Shown: positions 45,252 to 55,067, counted from the stretch's first letter. The stretch is 64,000 nucleotides of DNA from Bacteroidales bacterium (GCA_003249955.1 QKHS01000068.1:1-64000); one strand, 5' to 3'. The notes: generated by a model not told the origin, from the sequence alone. A program made the numbers and translations.

Positions 45252-46433
45252 TCAATTTATTTTGCCTGTTTTATTAAGTGCATTATGTAACCGGGATAAT
45301 CCTTCTTTTAAAATTTCTTTATTGCAGGCAATATTAAGGCGGATAAATCCTTCGCCGGCTTTTCCATACATACTTCCTTCGTTTACCCAAAGTTTCTCTT
45401 CTTTCAGGATAAATGAAGTCAACTTCTCTGAAGGTATTCCCAAAGATGAAATATCAATCCAGATCAGATACGTTGCTTCCAAAGGCAGGACTGTGAATTG
45501 TGGTAAATTTTTCTCAAAAAAGTCTTTTACAATCTGATAATTAGTCCTTAAATATACTTTTAAACTTTCAAGCCATTTTTCAGATTCAGGATTTGAATAG
45601 GCTGCAATCAAACCTTCGATTGCAAAAGGATTGACATCACACACTTCATTAATATTTATCGCTTTATTTATCTTTTCTCTTAATTCAGGCTTATATGCAA
45701 ATATATTGGCAACCTGCAATCCGGCAAGGTTAAATGTCTTGCCCGGAGCCGTACAGGTAATTGAATTTTCCAGATATTCTGATCCCAATGAAGCAAATGG
45801 GATATGAGTATATCCGGTAAAAGTTAAATCGCAATGAATCTCATCAGAAACAACTAAAACATTATTTCTGAAGCAGATTTCCCCTGTTTTTTCAAGCTCA
45901 TATTTTGTCCAAACCCGGCCTGCAGGATTATGAGGATTACATAAAAGCATCAATTTAACCTGTGGGTCTGCAGCTTTCTTCTCCAGATCGTCAAAATTAA
46001 TTGAGTATATTCCACCTGCATAAATCAGATCGTTTGAAACTGCTTCGCATTGATTGTTTCTTATCGACGAGAAAAAACAATTATATACGGGTTCCTGTAT
46101 CAAAACTTTATCCCCGGGTTTTGTCAAAGCAAGAATTATTGCCGAAATTGCCGGCACAACTCCTGTTGTATATATGATCCAATCTTTCTGCACATAAAAA
46201 TTGTGTCTGCGACCAAACCAGCTTATTACTGCATCATAATAAGAATCAGGGACTCTGGCATAACCGAACACTCCATGTTGCACTCTTTGCATTAGTGCAT
46301 CAATTACCGGCGGAGCTGTTTTAAAATCCATATCTGCAACCCACATTGGCAAAATACCGGCATCGTTATCGGAATCCCACTTGTATGAATTAGTTCCCTT
46401 ACGATAAATTATTTCATCAAAATTAAAATCCAT
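45252..46433 (-). CDS. MalY/PatB-type cystathionine beta-lyase (PLP aminotransferase fold)
   Basis: A 393-residue fold-type I PLP enzyme. The PLP lysine is K232 in SITCTAPGKTFNLAGLQ. The MalY/PatB features LPMWVADMDFKTAPP (28-42), PHNPAGRVW (168-176) and SDEIHCDLTF (196-205) are present. The family cleaves cystathionine and related C-S bonds to give homocysteine or thiols. The DUF3737 gene ends 6 bp upstream, so both are on one transcript. Confidence 0.93.
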   Translation of the reverse strand: MDFNFDEIIYRKGTNSYKWDSDNDAGILPMWVADMDFKTAPPVIDALMQRVQHGVFGYARVPDSYYDAVISWFGRRHNFYVQKDWIIYTTGVVPAISAIILALTKPGDKVLIQEPVYNCFFSSIRNNQCEAVSNDLIYAGGIYSINFDDLEKKAADPQVKLMLLCNPHNPAGRVWTKYELEKTGEICFRNNVLVVSDEIHCDLTFTGYTHIPFASLGSEYLENSITCTAPGKTFNLAGLQVANIFAYKPELREKINKAININEVCDVNPFAIEGLIAAYSNPESEKWLESLKVYLRTNYQIVKDFFEKNLPQFTVLPLEATYLIWIDISSLGIPSEKLTSFILKEEKLWVNEGSMYGKAGEGFIRLNIACNKEILKEGLSRLHNALNKTGKIN

Positions 46434-46438
46434 AATAA

Positions 46439-47296
46439 TTACACTTCAAGTTCTTTAGCAACAATAATTTTACAGGTTCCCGGTTTTTTACAGTTTTTAT
46501 CAATAATTATCTCACCTATTTCCAGTGCAAAAATTTCTCCGTCCCGCGGATTTTTAATACTGGTAACAGGACTATTGATTTCAGCTTTCAGGCTACTGTA
46601 CTCAAATGCCAAATCAGCATCCTCTTTCATAATACAGTTTTCCATTATCAGGTTTTGTGCATAGCAAAGAGGTTGTGTTCCGCTTATAACACAATTAACC
46701 AGATGCAGATTTTTTGAGTGCCAGCCTAAATATTCTCCGTCTAAAACAGAATCATAAACTGTAACATTCTCTGTATTCCAGAAAGCATCCTTGGTTTTTA
46801 AATGTGAGTTTCTGATCTCGACGTTCTTTGTGTACTGAAAGCTATAATTCCCCTGTAAGTTCAGATTATCAATCTCAATATTTTCACAATTCTTAAAAAT
46901 ATAATCCCCGTTTGCAACATCAACATTTTTAAGTTTAATATTTTTACTCCACCAGATGCATTCCTGAGCATCAGTCAGTTTTACGTTCTCAATAAGCAAA
47001 CCGTCAATTTCACGAAACATTTTCGGAGCATCTACATGGCAGTCAAACATCTTTAAATCATTACAATACCAGATTGCTGCACGTGCACCGGGTTTAAACA
47101 ATGAATTCTCAATTACGGAATGATTATTATGCCAGAACGGATATTTACCCATAAACTCACAATTAATTGCATGAATTCTTTCACTTTCCTTAAAAGCAGA
47201 TTCTCCCTCATGAATTTTTACGTTCTTTAATAATAAATCACCGGATGCAAACAAAGGTCTTTCACCTTTAAATTCCTTATTTTCAATTGTTTTCAT
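46439..47296 (-). CDS. DUF3737 family protein (predicted right-handed beta-helix)
   Basis: A 285-residue cytoplasmic protein from the Met at 47296 (MKTIENKEFKGERPLFASGD), which is the conserved family start. The longer frame to 47386 would add a spurious hydrophobic stretch. The body is a run of short repeats with alternating strands and turns (IENSLFKPGARAAIWYCNDL, IWWSKNIKLKNVDV), ending in KPGTCKIIVAKELEV. No enzymatic role is known. The tight pairing with the MalY-type lyase, also seen in other genomes, suggests a shared task. Confidence 0.88.
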   Translation of the reverse strand: MKTIENKEFKGERPLFASGDLLLKNVKIHEGESAFKESERIHAINCEFMGKYPFWHNNHSVIENSLFKPGARAAIWYCNDLKMFDCHVDAPKMFREIDGLLIENVKLTDAQECIWWSKNIKLKNVDVANGDYIFKNCENIEIDNLNLQGNYSFQYTKNVEIRNSHLKTKDAFWNTENVTVYDSVLDGEYLGWHSKNLHLVNCVISGTQPLCYAQNLIMENCIMKEDADLAFEYSSLKAEINSPVTSIKNPRDGEIFALEIGEIIIDKNCKKPGTCKIIVAKELEV

Positions 47297-47520
47297 TATT
47301 TTATATTCAATTACAAATTGTGACACTGCAAAATTAGAGCGAATCCCAATAATAAGAATTACCCCAATTACAGTCATTACTACCACAATTACTGAAAGTT
47401 ATGTTTCGTTTTTCATGGAAGTCTTATCAGAAGAAGGCTACGACTTACCAAAATTACCGGATTACTTACCCATATTACTTAAAATAACAATACCCGGGAA
47501 CATTCTGTTATTAAGATAGT

Positions 47521-47528
47521 TAAATTTG
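47521..47528 (+). promoter_or_regulatory. -7 promoter element of the AraC gene
   Basis: TAAATTTG matches TAnnTTTG. No TTTG was seen at the -33 distance, so an activator may be needed. Its position excludes a start codon at 47526 and supports the ATG at 47556. Confidence 0.5.
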
Positions 47529-47555
47529 TATCATATTATCATAAATAATTTTGAC

Positions 47556-48455
47556 ATGAGTAATATTTTAAAATCCGCCACAATAACCGAATACAGTAAT
47601 ATGATCGGACAGGAAGTTCTTCATCCATTAATTACCGTGATTGATTTTTCTAAAGTTGAACCATTCGAGTTCAAAAAAATGCAGACAGATTTATATATGA
47701 TATTTCTGAAAGATGTTAAATGCGGTGACCTTATTTATGGAATTAATAATTATGATTACGAAGAAGGAACCCTGATATTTGTATCTCCGGGACAAGTCTT
47801 CGGAGCAGATAGTGACGGGGAGAAAAAACAAGCTACAGGACATGCCATTATCTTCCATCCTGATCTGATACGCGGAACATCACTTGGCAAAAGTATTGAC
47901 ACCTATACATTCTTTTCATACGAAGTTAATGAAGCGCTTCATTTATCCGCACGCGAAAGAACCATAATCGACGAATGTTTTACCAATATCAGGTATGAAC
48001 TGGAACATGCTATTGACGTTCACAGTAAAACCCTGATTATATCTTATCTCGAATTATTCTTAAACTACGCCAGACGTTATTATGAACGTCAGTTTATTAC
48101 ACGCAGCCATGTTAATAAAGATATTCTGGTTCGTTTCGAGAAAATATTAAAAGATTATTATAATTCCGATAACCCGCTGGAACATGGATTACCAACCGTA
48201 AAGTACTGTGCCGACAAATTGTTTATTTCTCCCAATTACCTTGGCGATCTGTTAAAAAAAGAAACCGGCAAATCAGCTCAGGAACATATTCAGTTAAAAC
48301 TTATTGACGTAGCCAAGGAAAAAATATTTGATTCACAAAAATCTATCAGTGAAATTGCCTACGAATTAGGTTTTAAATATCCCCAACACTTTACCCGAAT
48401 GTTTAAAAATCAGGTTGGAATATCGCCTAGCGAATATAGAAATATTAACCAGTAA
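47556..48455 (+). CDS. AraC-family transcription regulator
   Basis: A 299-residue regulator. The N-terminal ~170 residues form a cupin-like effector domain (EEGTLIFVSPGQVFGADSDG). The C-terminal double helix-turn-helix is at about 200-295 (KYCADKLFISPNYLGDLLKK and SISEIAYELGFKYPQHFTRM). It is divergent from the DUF3737/MalY genes and the redox genes beyond, the usual setting of an AraC regulator of neighbouring detoxification genes. I use the ATG at 47556, because an upstream frame start overlaps the -7 element. Confidence 0.92.
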   Translation: MSNILKSATITEYSNMIGQEVLHPLITVIDFSKVEPFEFKKMQTDLYMIFLKDVKCGDLIYGINNYDYEEGTLIFVSPGQVFGADSDGEKKQATGHAIIFHPDLIRGTSLGKSIDTYTFFSYEVNEALHLSARERTIIDECFTNIRYELEHAIDVHSKTLIISYLELFLNYARRYYERQFITRSHVNKDILVRFEKILKDYYNSDNPLEHGLPTVKYCADKLFISPNYLGDLLKKETGKSAQEHIQLKLIDVAKEKIFDSQKSISEIAYELGFKYPQHFTRMFKNQVGISPSEYRNINQ

Positions 48456-48513
48456 TTACATTTAATTGTTTCCATGGGAAATAGTGACTCTTATTTGTCG
48501 TCTGTTATAACTG

Positions 48514-48906
48514 TTACTGTTTATAATAGGTCATGTCATCAATAACCATATACCAGGAATATACATAAACTTCGCCATACGAGCATTGACAGTATGAAAA
48601 TACGGAATCATATTTTTCTGTTGGCGGTTCATTGATATGAAAACTATTTACCAGCCCGATTTTTAATACATCATCTTTAATCCTGACCTTACCTTCATAA
48701 CTGACAGATTCAATATCCTGCCCTTCGGTATAATATTCACCTGTATTATCATTTCTTATAATCAGGATATGCTGATTGCATCCATTCCCGAGACATTCGG
48801 TTTTCCATACTCCGGCATAATCGGGATTTTCATTTAAAACCGGTTTTTTGCAGGCACTTGCAAAGATAATTACAAAAAATAAAATGAATAATGCTGCCTT
48901 TTTCAT
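48514..48906 (-). CDS. Small lipoprotein of unknown function
   Basis: A 130-residue protein with a lipobox (FASAC, Cys 19) and a lipocalin-like start after it (NPDYAGVWKTECLGNGCNQH). Four more Cys occur in pairs (CLGNGC and CQC). No family is recognised. A truncated relative lies at 38170-38312, so this gene has been copied within the region. It is convergent with the AraC gene. Confidence 0.8.
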   Translation of the reverse strand: MKKAALFILFFVIIFASACKKPVLNENPDYAGVWKTECLGNGCNQHILIIRNDNTGEYYTEGQDIESVSYEGKVRIKDDVLKIGLVNSFHINEPPTEKYDSVFSYCQCSYGEVYVYSWYMVIDDMTYYKQ

Positions 48907-49212
48907 AAAGTGTTATTTTATATTTAATGCGTCTCTGTAATGAGCAGAGCAATTTCCTGGTTTCTTAACTATTCTGATTTTCAACTGTAAATATACAATT
49001 TTTTCTGCAAAGTTGTTATATTTTCGTTTGAAGTGAAAGTGAATTGTGCCTTTATTAATTCATGTTTAATGCTGCTCAGGTTTTGTTAGGATTTTTAAAG
49101 CATGTGCTTATTCTTAGTGTACTGAAAGCAGAATTGAACAAATCAAAATATCCGTTTTGATTTTAATTTCATTATAAAAAGTTGTTTTCTCCTGCCTGTC
49201 AGCAAGTTTTAC
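48907..49212. other. Intergenic stretch without a gene
   Basis: About 306 bp between two minus-strand genes. No coding frame, RNA or clear hairpin was seen. Confidence 0.6.
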
Positions 49213-50865
49213 TTATTCAACAATAAATTTATTCCTGAAAATTTCTTTTATTTCGTTTGATAAGACTATAACATAAGAACCGGAGGCATATTTATCAACA
49301 TTTATTTTATCGCCATTGATTATCCCGCTGTCAATTAAATTCCCTTTTGTATCGAATACTTTATAGCCCGTATTTTCAGGAATATTTTCAAAATATAACG
49401 TTTCATCTGCAGGGTTTGGATAAAGCTTATAATTCTTATTTGAAATTGTATTAATTGCATTCCCATCTTCGAAAATTACTGTTGCCTGTAATAATTCGCA
49501 GGATGATTCTGCATTACGGCTCATTATTTCATATGTTCCTGCAGAAAAGTTGTTTCCAAGCTCCAAAGTACTGTTTGTGCCTTCAATTTCTCCTGAAACT
49601 ATCTGGCCATTTGAGACGACATAATAAACTACACCTGTTTCACTTCCCGACAAACGGATCTGTCCGTAGCTATATACCGGAAGTATTCCGTCAGAAGGCA
49701 TCTGATGTACCGTGTATTGCTGTGGAAGCGGCAAAACCAAAAGTTCCAGAACAAAGCTGCTGTCACAGGAAAAATTAGTAAAATAGTTTTCTTCAAAGCT
49801 ACCTCCGGTTGAATACCAGTTGCCTTGCCAATAAATACTGTCTCCTTCACAAACAGTTTCCTGAGTAACAAATTCGTATGCCGGATTTACGGTAACCGTA
49901 ATCTCAGTTTCATCACTTTCGCAGCCATTTAAATCAACTACTGTCACAGTATAGGTTGTTGTTTCCAAAGGACTTACGGTTATTGAATTACCAACATAAT
50001 CGTTATTCCAGTTTACAACATAAGGGAAAACTCCTCCTGTAACACTTTCCAATCCAATTTCCTCAGACATGCCGGGACATATTGACTGATCACCTGTAGT
50101 TTGAATATTAAACGATTCGGGTTGAGTCAGAAAAAATGAAGCTAGGCCGGTGCATCCCCATGCATCTGTAACAATAACATTGTATGAACCGGCACCAAGA
50201 CCAGTAATAAGTGATGAAGAAGCACCGTTATTCCAATCAAAGACAAGTGGTGCTACCCCGTCTGAACTCGCGGCCTGTAATACCCCATCAGCAGATCCAT
50301 GACATAAAACAGGATTCAGTTCAACAATATTGGCATTTATCCCGCCTTGTATTCCAATATATGTTGATATTACTTCTTCACATCCATTATTATCCACAAC
50401 AGTAACAGAATAATTTCCGGGATTAAGGTTTGCAATATTATTTCCTGTTTGGGTGTTAGACCATAAAAAAACATAACTTGGGGTTCCTCCTATTACAGAC
50501 GCAAAAACCGATCCTCCTGAGCCGCCGCATTGTGCAGGGCTTGTATTAAGATAAACCTGCAGAGCATTGGGCTGAGTAATGGTAATTTCTGCTGTTGCTT
50601 CAGAATTTTGATAATCGGTTACTGTTACTGAATATGTCCCGGCTGGAAGATTTTCGACATGCATCGTGGTTTGAGAACCGGCAGAGGGACACCACAAATA
50701 GTTATATGGCGGAAAACCGCCTGTTGCAGTCGCTACAGCATAACCTTGAGCTTGTCCGTAACAAAGAACATCTTCTTTTTCAATCGCCACACTCAACTCC
50801 TGACAATAAGTTTTTGCCCCTGCAAAAAAAATCAGAATAGCAAATAACAGTTTTTTCATTTTCAT
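49213..50865 (-). CDS. T9SS-exported protein with SprB-type repeats
   Basis: A 550-residue protein. A signal peptide ends near residue 21 (GAKTYCQ). Four Ig-like SprB repeats of about 75 residues follow, each with a Cys near its start, then GG.P.Y..LW and a NLPAGTYSVTVTD-type end. A further domain is at about 330-455. The T9SS type A sorting domain closes the protein (about 470-550, LYPNPADETLYFEN and KYASGSYVIVLSNE). SprB repeats are named for the gliding adhesin SprB; here the protein is much shorter, so it is probably a surface adhesin rather than a motility adhesin. Confidence 0.92.
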   Translation of the reverse strand: MKMKKLLFAILIFFAGAKTYCQELSVAIEKEDVLCYGQAQGYAVATATGGFPPYNYLWCPSAGSQTTMHVENLPAGTYSVTVTDYQNSEATAEITITQPNALQVYLNTSPAQCGGSGGSVFASVIGGTPSYVFLWSNTQTGNNIANLNPGNYSVTVVDNNGCEEVISTYIGIQGGINANIVELNPVLCHGSADGVLQAASSDGVAPLVFDWNNGASSSLITGLGAGSYNVIVTDAWGCTGLASFFLTQPESFNIQTTGDQSICPGMSEEIGLESVTGGVFPYVVNWNNDYVGNSITVSPLETTTYTVTVVDLNGCESDETEITVTVNPAYEFVTQETVCEGDSIYWQGNWYSTGGSFEENYFTNFSCDSSFVLELLVLPLPQQYTVHQMPSDGILPVYSYGQIRLSGSETGVVYYVVSNGQIVSGEIEGTNSTLELGNNFSAGTYEIMSRNAESSCELLQATVIFEDGNAINTISNKNYKLYPNPADETLYFENIPENTGYKVFDTKGNLIDSGIINGDKINVDKYASGSYVIVLSNEIKEIFRNKFIVE

Positions 50866-51038
50866 TCAATAAAAACAATAATTAATATCTATTTTTAATG
50901 TATAGCAATCTTTATGACTTATGCCACCGCTAAGGTAAAGAATATTTTATGTTGCACAAACTTTTATGCAAACAACAAGTGTTTATTTTCAAAATTCCGT
51001 ACTACCAAAATTACATACAAACGTTTTTGCGGGTGCGT

Positions 51039-51437
51039 TCATAAATTGTATTTATTTTTAAGATATTCACTATTAATTGTCTTATCTTTTTTAAAAATAT
51101 CATATAGTATTACCGATCCGACAAGAACCCCGGATATTATTAATGCAAAAACCGAAACCTGTTTAACTTCATCAATTACAAAATAAAGCAGTATAACTGC
51201 AGAAATAATATTAAATACTCCAAAGTAATTATAAATTATATTGGTTTTCTTTTTCTTAAACTTCAAAAATATTAAGACAATCCCGGCACTAATTCCAATA
51301 ATATCTGCAAATAAAAAGATCCAGACTAGAGCAAACGGGAGAATATAATATATACTGTAAATTACGCCGTGTAAAATAAAAGATCCCAAAATTGAAAATA
51401 TTGTATTCCTATATCTTTTATCCGAAAAAAGTTTCAT
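51039..51437 (-). CDS. Small four-helix membrane protein, unknown
   Basis: A 132-residue protein with four hydrophobic segments (about 12-30, 33-57, 68-88 and 93-112) separated by short, Lys-rich loops (LKFKKKKTN). It has no cleaved signal. No family is recognised. Confidence 0.7.
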   Translation of the reverse strand: MKLFSDKRYRNTIFSILGSFILHGVIYSIYYILPFALVWIFLFADIIGISAGIVLIFLKFKKKKTNIIYNYFGVFNIISAVILLYFVIDEVKQVSVFALIISGVLVGSVILYDIFKKDKTINSEYLKNKYNL

Positions 51438-51559
51438 AACAATGTAATATTAAAACCGTCAAACAATACAACCAAATATACCCTGAAATTTTAAAACTCA
51501 CAACATAAATTGCAGGATTTTTAGCATGTTCTCATAAAGGTTAAAAATAAGAAACAATC

Positions 51560-52462
51560 TCAATTTGAATAGCTATAATCTGTAAATTCAAGGATAAGAG
51601 TATCTTTTGTTACTTCATGTAATGAATAGCCGGCAATACCGTTACCACAACCACATGATCCCGTCTGAATATAATATTTATCCTTGTACTTATAGAAATA
51701 GATTTCTCTGAATGAACATGGCTTTGTTAAGTTAAATATTCTACCGTTTTCACATACAACATATTTGCATCCGGTCATTCCATACCCATAAGTATCCTGA
51801 TATGTTAACAGTTTAATTTTAAAATCAGTAAAATCAATCTCTTCTAATCCTGGCAATTGATTCAATATAGCAGAATCTTTAATCTGAAAATCTGCTTCTG
51901 ACTTTATTTTTAAATCTAACTGTTTACATTGCATGATATTGTTGACTGGTTTTGATTCAAAAGCTTCAAATGTCTGCCCTGTTTCTCCGACAAATGCTAT
52001 CAGTCTGTCATCCACCCCCGTTTTTACATCCAACATAGTTATCGTTCTGCTTTCATACGCCCCCGGAAGAGACAAATCGTAACCGACTGTCCTGGTATTA
52101 ATAACCTTATTGTTTTTAAAATCAAGAATTGTAACATCTTCGTTTAATCTATACTTCCCAAAAAGATAAGTACTATTCTCAGAACTGTAGAGCAATGAAG
52201 ATCTTTGATTTAAAACTTGCGTCGCTTCTATAATACTGTCTTTGTTTATGCTTGCATAATAGTGCATAATATACAGGGAATCAGAATTTGAATAATCCTC
52301 ATCTGTTTTTAAAACATCTGAGGTGTCCGTATTGCAATCTTCAGTAGCTTTGGATTCAATTGCATTGTTGCAGCTAATAAAAAAACACATTATAAAACTG
52401 AATATCATAAAAATCAAATAACCGGTTTTATTTTTTGTTCTTAATAAATATTTATTCTCCAT
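51560..52462 (-). CDS. Lipoprotein of unknown function
   Basis: A 300-residue protein from the Met at 52462. A basic start (MENKYLLRTKNKTGY) leads to a hydrophobic helix and a lipobox (FFISC). An acidic linker (DTSDVLKTDEDYSNSD) follows. The mature part is beta-rich, with two Cys-containing turns (CKYVVCENG and QTGSCGCGNGIAGYS). No family is recognised. It may read out or bind a ligand outside the cell, but nothing here shows it. Confidence 0.75.
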   Translation of the reverse strand: MENKYLLRTKNKTGYLIFMIFSFIMCFFISCNNAIESKATEDCNTDTSDVLKTDEDYSNSDSLYIMHYYASINKDSIIEATQVLNQRSSLLYSSENSTYLFGKYRLNEDVTILDFKNNKVINTRTVGYDLSLPGAYESRTITMLDVKTGVDDRLIAFVGETGQTFEAFESKPVNNIMQCKQLDLKIKSEADFQIKDSAILNQLPGLEEIDFTDFKIKLLTYQDTYGYGMTGCKYVVCENGRIFNLTKPCSFREIYFYKYKDKYYIQTGSCGCGNGIAGYSLHEVTKDTLILEFTDYSYSN

Positions 52463-52559
52463 ATCTTTTATAATGTTTGTTAATTTAAAAATCTGCAAAC
52501 TATTTTCACTTCCGTTTTTTATAATAATTGCCCTTATAAATTAAAGCTATTAAACATTT

Positions 52560-52683
52560 TCATGCAGTTAAATTACCATCGGCAGATACCTGATTGATTT
52601 TAAGCCTTCCGGTTTCTTCACCGGAAAGCACCACAACTAGCCAAGAGTATTGGTAATACTAATAAAATGAGTAGTTTTTTCAT
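52560..52683 (-). pseudogene. Remnant of a small lipoprotein gene (possible frameshift)
   Basis: From 52683 the minus strand reads MKKLLILLVLPILLASCG, a textbook lipoprotein signal, but a TGA follows after 21 codons. Another frame continues with SGEETGRLKINQVSADGNLT to a stop at 52560. This looks like a short lipoprotein disrupted by a frameshift, or the head of a gene whose body was deleted. Confidence 0.4.
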
Positions 52684-52733
52684 ATTTTAATTTTTTGTAA
52701 TTATTAAAATTTGTGTTTGCTCTTATGCCGTGA

Positions 52734-53729
52734 TTAATTTTCTCTCAGCCAAATTAGCCAATAATTTGCCACATCATCCCAGTTATAAATGGAATAGTCT
52801 TTTTCTCCGTCTTTTGATACCGGAAAATAATTATGTTCTGTACCAATATATGCCTTAAATGTAAAATTATTAATACCTTTTCTTATAAAATCGACTCTCA
52901 TAAAATCATTATATGGTGCTGCAGGATCTTTTGTACCATAACAAACCAGTACCGGAATTTTTAATTTTTCAAGATATTCTTTTGGCGGGATTGAAAAATC
53001 AAATGTCGTTTTTCCTGTATCTCCATAAGTGGCATCCATGCTTTCTTTATTATTTACAACCCATTCCCAATATGCAAACTCTTCTTCCCCCGAACCCGTA
53101 GTATCGGCATATTGTGCCTTTTGCCTGCCTTCTCCGACTACAGACATAATCCGTCCCATGGGGTTGCCTCCGGAATAAATAAGGTTCGTAATTTTAGAAT
53201 ATGACATACTCATCTTTGCGGCTATGGTACTACCTTCAGAATGTCCGGCAACCACCAGTTCTGAATTAGAAACCCATGATTGTTTTCGCAAATATTTAAG
53301 GACTTCAATATTTCTTTTAACGTAATAATCCAGAAGATTTCTATCCGAATATCCTTTCGGGGTTTTGCCAAGACTATCAACAAATGTGTAATTTCGCCCT
53401 AAAGTATGTGTGTCTGATATTAATGGGATATATGGTTTACTGATTATTGCCAGATGATAGTTTTCACATATACTATCTGTATTAAAAGGAAAAACGCCAT
53501 AAAATCCTTGTTCGTCATATTTTATAAGCGGCTGCGGCAAACTTCCCTGACAAAAAAGAAATATGGGCTTTGCCTTCTCGTCTTCTCCATCTTTGGATTT
53601 TATCAGAATATCTACAGTATCGACTTTATAAACTGTCTGCAAATGCCTGAAGCCAAGATCTTCAGCTTTTTTATTTTGCCCGGACAAGTTAACTGTAATA
53701 AAAATCAGAATTATTTTAAATAGTATTTT
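52734..53729 (-). CDS. Secreted alpha/beta hydrolase
   Basis: A 331-residue protein from the Met at 53729, giving a signal peptide (MKILFKIILIFITVNLSG). The nucleophile elbow is GHSEGSTIAAKMS (Ser at about 164), with a later Asp in YGTKDPAAPY and a His in GTEHNYFP, so the catalytic triad is complete. An oxyanion region may be in IFLFCQGSLPQPLI. The substrate (ester or peptide) is unknown. It lies about 130 bp downstream of the Yip1-like gene on the same strand. Confidence 0.88.
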   Translation of the reverse strand, partial: KILFKIILIFITVNLSGQNKKAEDLGFRHLQTVYKVDTVDILIKSKDGEDEKAKPIFLFCQGSLPQPLIKYDEQGFYGVFPFNTDSICENYHLAIISKPYIPLISDTHTLGRNYTFVDSLGKTPKGYSDRNLLDYYVKRNIEVLKYLRKQSWVSNSELVVAGHSEGSTIAAKMSMSYSKITNLIYSGGNPMGRIMSVVGEGRQKAQYADTTGSGEEEFAYWEWVVNNKESMDATYGDTGKTTFDFSIPPKEYLEKLKIPVLVCYGTKDPAAPYNDFMRVDFIRKGINNFTFKAYIGTEHNYFPVSKDGEKDYSIYNWDDVANYWLIWLREN

Positions 53730-53861
53730 CATAAAAACATCAAGCATAAATTACAATTTTATTTTTTATCCCTGCACATCTGATACAACAAACAAAAGTT
53801 ATACTATAAATTTATCTGTAATCTTATTTTCCAAATATAATTTTTATATTTCAAAACCCAA

Positions 53862-54404
53862 TCAGAAAACAAAAGCTATTCTGAACATAGATTCGTATCC
53901 TGCCATGATCAGCACTATCCAGAAGCCACGAAAAAAACCTATTCCGGTAAGTGTTAAGACTCCTGTCAATATCAGTGAGAGATTCCATATTGCCATAGCC
54001 ATTCTAATTTGGACTGCATATTCTGCCGACTGAAACAATGCTGATATTAAAAAAAGAATAATATTGGCTATCATAGCAACTTCCACAATTATTCCGACTT
54101 TTTTATAATCTGCTTCGCATCCGCTCATTTTCAGAAATGTCGTTATAAAATATGTTCTGAAGACACATAATAAAACCTGACCAAACATAAATCCTGCTAA
54201 ACGGATAGCTGATTGTAAAATAGTCCGGTTAATAAAATCGTAATAATATGAAAGCCAATAGAAAACAGTTGTAAGAGAAATAAAAACGACTCCGGTAAGA
54301 ACTAAATCCTGCAAGCTGAACTCTTTATCAGATATATAGTCTTTAAAATATCTTTTGGGAGATATTATCAGGTAGCCGCTTTTATTCAAAATTTCTTTTA
54401 CCAC
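53862..54404 (-). CDS. Yip1-like membrane protein
   Basis: A 180-residue protein. The N-terminal ISPKRYFKDYISD matches the P.RFF-type entry of Yip1-domain proteins. Five membrane helices follow (from about 34, 65, 98, 128 and 152). Function is unknown; bacterial Yip1 proteins are often near zinc-ribbon or transporter genes. It starts 12 bp after the zinc-ribbon gene stop, so the two are co-transcribed. Confidence 0.78.
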   Translation of the reverse strand: MVKEILNKSGYLIISPKRYFKDYISDKEFSLQDLVLTGVVFISLTTVFYWLSYYYDFINRTILQSAIRLAGFMFGQVLLCVFRTYFITTFLKMSGCEADYKKVGIIVEVAMIANIILFLISALFQSAEYAVQIRMAMAIWNLSLILTGVLTLTGIGFFRGFWIVLIMAGYESMFRIAFVF

Positions 54405-54415
54405 TCAGTTTTTTA

Positions 54416-55057
54416 TTATTCATACATATCCGGAGTGACAGAAATCATAAACAGATAAATACCGGCTTTATCCCTGTAATAATAGTTAAGAGTTGTTTTA
54501 TTTTCTCTGAAATTTTTCAGTTCCGGGTTTGTCTTTACTCCATTTATTATAACCGGCTCGATATAATCTTTCAATTTTTCAACATCTAAAGAATCTTTAA
54601 GCATGTTTACCAAAGTATAATTATATTGAAATACATTATCAGGCTTTGCTATAGCATTATCAAGTCTGGTTTCGCCATCTACCATTAAAGGACAAATTTT
54701 GTTTATCTCGTTTGCACTTTCCAACAGTACTTTGTCAAATGTTTGTTTTTTCCCGAATCCACCAAAAATTTCACCGCTAAACTGACCCAAGGCATAAAAT
54801 ATTGCAAAAGTCACTGCAAAGCCAATCCAATATTTTAATCCTTTGCGCTTTGCAAAGCCGGTTTTTAAAGTATGCTTATGAGTTTCCTCAGTAGTACATA
54901 CCATTAGCTTAAAATCATCAAATGTCTTATCACTATTAAGCCTGCTCCAGTCAGCAAAATTATCATCTAACTTTTTATTGCATTTTGTACAAAATGTTAA
55001 ATACTCTGTTTTAACCTCGTTGTTATGTCCGCAATTTTTACACTTAATATAATGCAT
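54416..55057 (-). CDS. Zinc-ribbon membrane protein
   Basis: A 213-residue protein. The N-terminal zinc ribbon has CKNCGHN and CTKCNKK (Cys at 6, 9, 23 and 26). A single membrane helix (about 75-93) is followed by a periplasmic or external domain of about 115 residues (FDKVLLESANEINKICPLMV, then LNYYYRDKAGIYLFMISV). The stop of the receptor-like gene lies 11 bp upstream and the Yip1-like gene 12 bp downstream. Confidence 0.8.
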   Translation of the reverse strand: MHYIKCKNCGHNNEVKTEYLTFCTKCNKKLDDNFADWSRLNSDKTFDDFKLMVCTTEETHKHTLKTGFAKRKGLKYWIGFAVTFAIFYALGQFSGEIFGGFGKKQTFDKVLLESANEINKICPLMVDGETRLDNAIAKPDNVFQYNYTLVNMLKDSLDVEKLKDYIEPVIINGVKTNPELKNFRENKTTLNYYYRDKAGIYLFMISVTPDMYE

Positions 55058-55067
55058 ATCCGGTTTT

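Noticed and set aside
47296-47386. A longer DUF3737 protein with an N-terminal membrane helix
   Set aside because: The family begins at the internal MKTIENKEF, and the extra stretch overlaps the promoter region shared with the AraC gene.
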